NCBI GenBank assembly: GCA_025200525.1
Contig: CM045758.1
Location: 63,920,598 to 63,984,597 of the forward strand
Source of the DNA: Camellia lanceoleosa
Taxonomy: Eukaryota; Streptophyta; Magnoliopsida; Ericales; Theaceae
DNA: 64,000 nt
Reading direction: 5' to 3'
A model generated the notes under the pieces. It did no database searches. It was not told the DNA's origin and worked only from the letters and a program-made list of their open reading frames with translations. How positions within the stretch are numbered: the stretch's first letter is position 1; each line of letters starts with the position of its first letter. Made by a program: the position numbers and the translations under genes. This document shows, piece after piece, positions 58,370 to 64,000 of the stretch.

Positions 58370-58987
58370 CTATGGTAAAATCGGAATTGGGTGTACTAAC
58401 TTGCTTATAATATTTTTTTTCTTCAAAAGCTTGTCCTCACATTGACGCGCCCTAATTTCATTGACTATCGTAGGTTCCATGGCTATATTAGCGAGAAATC
58501 CATTAGCCATGTGTGGAACCAACTCCAAGTCTAGTTTTTCCAAGTCTCCAATAAGTGATTCATTGTCACTGATGAAGTATACCAAGCTTTGGGTGGTCTT
58601 CCGACTCAGTGCATCCGTTATCATGTTAGACTTGCCTGGGTGGTGTTGAATCTTCACATCATAATCTTTCATAAATTCTAACAACCGTCATTGCCTCATG
58701 TTTAGTTTCTTCTGTGCAAATAGATATTTAAGACTCTTGTGGTCGGGGTAAATTTCGCATGTCACTCCATAGAGGTAATGGTGCCAAATTTTAAGAGCGA
58801 AAATCCCCACAACCAATTCCAGATCATGAGTTGGATAGTTCTTCTCGTAAGTCTTTAGTTGACGTGAGGCATACACAATAACCTTTCCATCTTGCATAAG
58901 TGTACAAGCCAATCCATTGTATGAGGCATCGCTATAGATTACAAATCCATTCATTCCAATAAGGAGTGCCAATATGGGTGCTATCAC
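58370..58987 (-). pseudogene. RNase H of the chromovirus
   Basis: [20 protein letters not shown] has the first Asp of RNase H (SDAS). [20 protein letters not shown] and the downstream [20 protein letters not shown] carry the later acidic motifs. The following part, IQHHPGKSNMITDALSRKTT, has the final ADALSR-like motif (here TDALSR). A frame break lies at about 58686. Confidence 0.8.
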
Positions 58988-58999
58988 AAGTCTATTTTT

Positions 59000-59890
59000 T
59001 TACTACTGAAAGCAATGTTCTTGTTTATCGGTCCATTCGAATGGTGTGTTTTTCTAGGCCAATTGAGTCAATAGTGACGCAATTTTTGAGAAATCTTGAA
59101 TGAAACATCGGTAATATCCTGTCAATCCCAAGAAACTCTGAACTTCAAATACATTAGTGGGTCATGGCTAATCCACAATAGTTGCAACCTTCGGTGGATC
59201 GATGGAGATACCGTTCTTGTTAACCACGTGGCCAAGGAAGTGTATGCTAGTGATCCAGAATTCGTATTTCTTTAATTTGGCATAAAGTTTGTGATCACAT
59301 AGTGTCGGTAGAACTGATCGTAAGTGTTGTTCATGGTCTTTTGGTGTTTTAAAGTGTACGAGAATGTTATCAGTGAAGACAATAACAAACTCATCGAGAT
59401 GGGGTTTGAATACTCGGTTCATGAGGTCCACAAAGGCCGCTAGAGTGTTTGTGACACCAAATGGCATGACAAGAAACTCATAATGTCTATATCATGTTCT
59501 GAAGGCAGTCTTCTCAATGCTTTCGACTTTGACCTTTACTTGATAGTAGCCAAACCTCAAGTCGATCTTCAAAATACCTGAGCACCTTGAAGTTGATCAA
59601 ATAAGTCATCGATTCACAGCAAAGGGTATCAATTTTTGATGGTAACCTTATTTAATTCTCAATAATCGATGCATAATCTCATCGTACCATCCTTTTTCTT
59701 TACAAATAGCACCGGAGCTCTCCATGGTAAGGTACTTGGTCGTATAAAACCCTTGTTGAGCAATTCTTGAAGTTGCATTTTCAATTCTTTTAATTCCACC
59801 ATCGACATGCGATAAGGGGTTTTTGATATTGGTTGGGTACCAGGTTGAGTTTCAATAGTGAATTTGAATTCTCAATAAACTAAAGTACCA
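59000..59890 (-). pseudogene. Reverse transcriptase of the chromovirus
   Basis: Starts at about 59840 with [40 protein letters not shown] and GTMRLCIDY, interrupted by stops. MPFGVTNTLAAFVDLMNRVF follows at 59467, and the catalytic box reads FVIVFTDNILV (59377-59366), with FTDN in place of the usual F-I-D-D. The missing second Asp would abolish polymerase activity. FLGHVVNKNGISIDPPKVAT marks the thumb region. Confidence 0.8.
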
Positions 59891-59999
59891 GGTAAGTCTT
59901 TAGGAAAGATGTCAGGAAAATTCCCAAACTGCAAGTATTGAATCGAGTGTTAGGCCTATTTGTTGAGTGTCGAGCACATAACAAATATAACCACAACAA

Positions 60000-60430
60000 C
60001 CTTTTCTCAAAAGTCATTGGGCTATCATGGAGGATATTAAACACAGAGGGGTAGAAACTCCAGTTCTTTCAAAAATAAGTTCACACTAGTCAGGTAATCG
60101 GATGAAGACCCTTTTGGTTTTACAGTCAATAGAAACACGGTTGGCAGCAAGCCAATCCATTCCTAAGATTATGTTAAAACTACTAATGTGGAGTGGAATC
60201 AGGTCCACATACAAGGTTTCATCTTTTAGGGATATGGCATAGGACTTGTATACCTCCATACTAAGTGCGGAAATACCAGATGGAAATGACACAGATAATG
60301 CATATCCTAAAGCTTCAGATGTTGATGTCAATTTGGGGGTAAAGTGTGGAGAAACAAAAGAAAGTTGATCCAAAATCAATGAGAATATGAGTTGAATGAT
60401 CACATATAGAGAGTGTACCTAACAACATTC
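60000..60430 (-). pseudogene. Aspartic protease of the chromovirus
   Basis: A 105-residue open part has FVSPHFTPKLTSTSEALGYA, SYAISLKDETLYVDLIPLHI and FNIILGMDWLAANRVSIDCK, the usual Ty3/gypsy protease end. The active-site D-(S/T)-G appears as DFGS in another frame, indicating a frameshift at the active site. Confidence 0.7.
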
Positions 60431-61460
60431 TCCGTAGCATCGGGGTTTCCAGGTACTAAAGCAAAAGCTTGTCCTTGGCGCTTATGTTCTTTCCTCCTTC
60501 CTATGGTTGTTCCGGGTTCTGAACTGGCTCAGGGGTATCTATCACAGAGTTGGTGAATTTTGGACAATCTTTCACCAAATGGCCAACTTGGCTACATCTA
60601 TAACATGCTCCTATTGCCTGATAGCACTGTTCCTAATGAGCCTTTCCACAACTCGGACAATTTGGAATGGTGCTACCCCTGGGGATAGTAGAACTTTGAT
60701 TGGCCGAACCAGTTGAGCAAGTAGGTCCAATATTCATTTTCTTTGGTGGAGCTGCTCTAGATCCTCCAACTGGTTCCCAAAATCACTTCTTTTGACCTAT
60801 TCCGCCCGAACGTGATGCTTTAATTCCTTTCTCTAGGATGTATGCCCGATCTACCACATTCACATAGGTTGGTAGTTTCAAAACCTTAATCTTATCTTTG
60901 ATTTCAGCATCCAATCTTGCTTCGAACTTCCTAGCTTTTCGGGCTTCAGTTGGAATAACATATGTTGCAAATCGCGCCAGTCGAGTGAACTTACTTTTGC
61001 CTTCTGCTACCGACATCGTTCCTTGCGTCAAATGTAGGAACCCCGATGCCTTTTGTTCCTGTAGTGATTCTAGAAAGTATTTTTCATAGAATACTTTTAG
61101 AAATCTAGCCCAAGTCACGATCTTTTCCTTTTCTAAGGTGAGAAGCCACCATTCTTACACATCCTCTTTAAGAGTGAAGATGGCAAAGGACACCTTATGT
61201 TCTTTTGTGCAGGGTAGAGCACAAAAAATCTTTTCCATTTCTTTAACCCAAGCTTTAGCTAGCAATGGTTTCGAGTCTCCTGTGAACGTGGAATGTTTCA
61301 ACTCTTGAAACTATTTACTCGTAGTTGGCCCTTCGCGATGTTCCCGTAATACATTGTTCTGCAAAGCTTTCAAGAAAATAGCAACAACTCTTTCCATAAT
61401 CTTTTCCATTGGATCGGCTTCACTGGATGATGATTCGGTACCATTTCTATTGTTAGCCAT
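60431..61460 (-). pseudogene. Gag of the chromovirus
   Basis: Start MANNRNGTESSSSEADPMEK at 61460. Core: AKAWVKEMEKIFCALPCTKE, a stop before EWWLLTLEKEKI, TWARFLKVFYEKYFLESLQE, TQGTMSVAEGKSKFTRLARF and RKFEARLDAEIKDKIKVLKL. A CPSCGKAH...C word and the knuckle CYRCSQVGHLVKDC follow near 60610. At least four stops interrupt it. Confidence 0.8.
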
Positions 61461-62485
61461 AGTTGTATAGTAATAGTTTTAATAAACGTGGTGTGTGATT
61501 TCTATTAATTATCATCTACCTACTATTTTCACATAATTAAGCATAGTTCAAAAAACATTATACATAAAAACACAGGTTTTATTTATGCATAATGATGTTG
61601 GTACATTGCTAGTAGTGACGGCAAGTTAGTGTCTAACCCTCTATGACAAAACAAGTTAGAACTGGGTCATGATCAGCTCACTTGTACATCAAAAAAAAAA
61701 AAAAAAAAGAGGATTTCATTCTCAGGATTTTAAACTGGAAATAACCACGGGAACTTTAGCTGCATATGGTGCTTAAATTCCTAGCCACTTTGCTCAATCC
61801 CAAAGCCGAACCATAACACCTCCACTCGATAAATGGGAATTCTTGCCTTGTAACCCCATAGCTGACGTCCTGTTATACGTATTGGCACTTCTACATACGT
61901 CATAAAATCACTAAATCAACCGTTTGGGTGTCAATAAGGTCTTGAGGAGGAGGGATGGTCACTTAAAAACGCATTCCCTTTCGAGCCATGAATTTTGGAG
62001 GCAAGGTTGCCACTAAGAAGTGAGGGTACCCTTGTCCTAAGTCTATGCCTACTACCCTATCGGTCCTAGAAACCTGTCTACTGTACTCATGTCATCAATC
62101 CTCCATCATAGTAGTTCTACTTCCATGGGGACTGCTTGTAGGTATACCGGTCTACCCATTGGTCGGTTCAGGGTTGGGTTTGCATGTATATCTATTTCCT
62201 CAGAGTCCTTCATTCCTTCGAGCAGGTCTGGGACATAGCTATTATTCTCAACAATCATCTCGAACTCCAGTGGATCAGGTCTGTACGAAATAGAGTCACC
62301 GAAATTGAGTTTCAACATTTCCTGTACAATAGGATGGCTAAACTCAATTATGGAACGAATAAGAAACTATACCCACAATGGCTAATGTATCCTAACAACT
62401 TAAAATTTTCGTTATCCTATTTTCTAATAGTATGCATATCTTCTACCTCAATAGGGTTGTTTTTTATTATTATTATTTTATAACC
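61461..62485 (-). other. Chromovirus leader between primer site and gag
   Basis: No conserved frame. An A18 run lies near 61690. By position it is the untranslated leader. Confidence 0.5.
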
Positions 62486-62502
62486 TGGCTCTGATACCAG
62501 TT
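62486..62502 (-). other. Primer binding site of the chromovirus (initiator tRNA-Met)
   Basis: TGGTATCAGAGCCAGG on the minus strand, a few bases after the LTR end CGTGACA. Canonical for chromoviruses. Confidence 0.85.
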
Positions 62503-62503
62503 T

Positions 62504-63836
62504 TGTCACGATCCACCCCCTGTGCCTAGGGTTGGATTCACAACTAGTTAAATTCTAAAATTTTTAAGAAGTAACTAAATTAAATATTGCAGTGGAATGA
62601 AATAAAAGGTGTAAATAAATATCTGAAGCGTACATGAGAATCATTATTTATGTAACATAAGTCAGATAATAATTACAAATAAACACAAGAGAAAAAAAAA
62701 GAAAAAAAAAAGAAAAAGAAAAAGAAAAACACGATGTCCATCTCAAGTCTGGATCCTGATTAATGGGGTAAAATCACTCTTTCTTAAATTTATTCACTTG
62801 AAAGGGTTTTAACAGCTATAAGCATAAGGGTATACAAATCACCATGGATAATTATTTAGGCTAAATAATGAATAGTTTGGGTTGAATAAATTATTTTAAA
62901 TAATAGACATATAATACAAAAATCGTATATGCAAAACAATCATAACTACGATACATAACAGAATGGAGGGTCAATGGAACCATGACAGATAGAGGGTCAC
63001 AAAGTGACTGATTAGAGGGTCAATGGTTATTTAAGTCCCCTAAGGCATAGGACCGTTAGAGGGTCACTAAACTGACAATTCAGAGGGCTAATGGTTATTT
63101 AAGTCCGCCAAGACATGGGACCTCTATGGTGGTACTTATAAAAATAAATGGTTATATACTCATTGTCAAATAAATTCTTAAATTTAAACAATCATATCCA
63201 TAAGTTTTAATTTTAAATAAGTAGGGCTTATAAAATGAATAACATAATTGAATGTTAATATAATTAAAAAAAAAAAAAACATGATTTGCATAAAATAATT
63301 TATAAAATAATAAAATAATTTATGACTGCTCAATGTATAATATAACTCACCTTAAAATTGACTTTTACTATTTTTTTCCAATCCCTCCGAGTTCTACCTT
63401 CTCTTGCTATTCATGTTTTTTTTTTTTTTTTTGGTTTTATGTTCATTTGCTACAGTCTCAGCTCTTTATATAATTGGCTACCCATTCTAATTCACTCAAG
63501 CTAAGGTATATAGGTACCATCTCTAGCCCCTTAGGTTTCCCACGTTGCTTGTCTCACCATTTGTCACATCTTTGTTTCAAGATGGGCTAATCTATTTGGC
63601 TTACAACTTATATCACGTTAATTCTACTTTGGCCCACATAGGTTGCTAAGTGCATGGTTATGTTTAGTTTGGCCCAAAAAATATATTAATCACATTATTA
63701 TGTTTTGGTAATAATAATGCCCCTAATTTACATTTTAGCACGTATAACTATAAAATTAAATATTTTAATTTTATTTATGTATTTATTTATTTATTTATTA
63801 TTTTTATTAAATTAATTATACAATTAGGGTGTCACA
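62504..63836 (-). mobile_element. 5' LTR of the chromovirus
   Basis: 1333 bp, adjacent to the primer site, so it is the 5' LTR in minus orientation. It differs from the other copy by many substitutions and microsatellite-length changes. Confidence 0.88.
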
Positions 63837-63841
63837 GTTTC

Positions 63842-63983
63842 CATCAAAGTTTCTAACGGTTTACTAACAGAATTAGTTAAGTGTCACAAGTTATAACATC
63901 AAGGAGGTAAAGTGTTGACTTTTAAACTTTAGGGGGCAAAGTGCAACACCATCATAGTTTAGGGGGTTTATTGTAATTTACCC
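63842..63983 (+). mobile_element. Right part of the TIR-bounded sequence
   Basis: Continues the target of the chromovirus and ends in the inverted terminus (taaactttagggggcaaagt, atcatagtttagggggttta, ttgtaatttaccc). It pairs with 54660-54741. Confidence 0.5.
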
Positions 63984-64000
63984 ATATTACTATTATTGTT

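Larger units (their letters stand above)
55684..63836 (-). mobile_element. Chromovirus (Tekay/Del-like), complete but defective, 8.15 kb
   Basis: LTRs at 55684-57038 (1355 bp) and 62504-63836 (1333 bp), starting TGTGACACCC and ending CGTGACA on the minus strand. Perfect GTTTC duplications lie at 55679-55683 and 63837-63841. On the minus strand: tRNA-Met primer site, gag with zinc knuckle, protease, RT, RNase H, integrase, chromodomain, polypurine tract. All coding parts carry stops or frameshifts. Confidence 0.9.

Overview
This window looks like transposon-rich intergenic chromatin from a flowering plant nuclear genome, probably a eudicot. The signs are nested plant LTR retrotransposons with TG...CA ends and 5-bp target duplications, initiator-Met and TGGCGCCG-type primer sites, a plant mobile domain (PMD) reading frame, and no bacterial gene organisation. 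I found no intact host gene, tRNA or rRNA. Almost every reading frame of any substance belongs to a transposable element and is broken.

Layout. (1) 1-27991 holds two tandemly joined elements of one large Ty3/gypsy Tat (Ogre-like) family with very long LTRs. The window opens in the 3' part of unit 1: an antisense, intron-containing PMD reading frame (325-3703), a 39-bp tandem array (4671-5345), other short repeats, a polypurine tract (7572-7584) and LTR-A (7585 to about 11265). Unit 2 follows: decayed gag and pol fragments, an antisense ORF remnant, a 113-bp tandem array, the same polypurine tract (23421-23433) and LTR-C (23434-27991). A 5.1-kb solo LTR of the same family (LTR-B, 16481-21587, target duplication GATGC) sits inside the 113-bp array. 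(2) 27992-31638 is a chromovirus-type remnant (LTR end, tRNA-Met primer site, gag) whose gag is split by a 1.5-kb solo LTR. (3) 32824-48355 is a third Ogre-like unit (RNase H, integrase, antisense ORF, LTR tail). It is split between RNase H and integrase by an 11.2-kb Retand-like Tat element on the minus strand (33356-44531), which has its own antisense ORF and a 58-bp tandem array. (4) 48356-54520 has another chromovirus LTR remnant, a 2.6-kb solo LTR (49951-52572) and, directly abutting it, a 1.94-kb non-autonomous LTR element with 539-bp LTRs (52579-54520). (5) 54660-63983 is a DNA-transposon-like sequence with inverted ends, interrupted by an 8.15-kb minus-strand chromovirus (55684-63836).

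The most notable pattern is that each Tat unit whose pol-to-LTR region is visible carries a different antisense, intron-containing reading frame in that slot: PMD, a gypsy-type 'transposase_28'-like domain, and a DUF7745/PMD-like protein. Three of the units also carry a different tandem array there (39, 113 and 58 bp). The paired arms of the 39-bp repeat change together. Extra ORFs and 3'-region tandem repeats are known in the Tat lineage; finding this many versions side by side is what stands out. All family names are from my own reading of motifs, without database searches.
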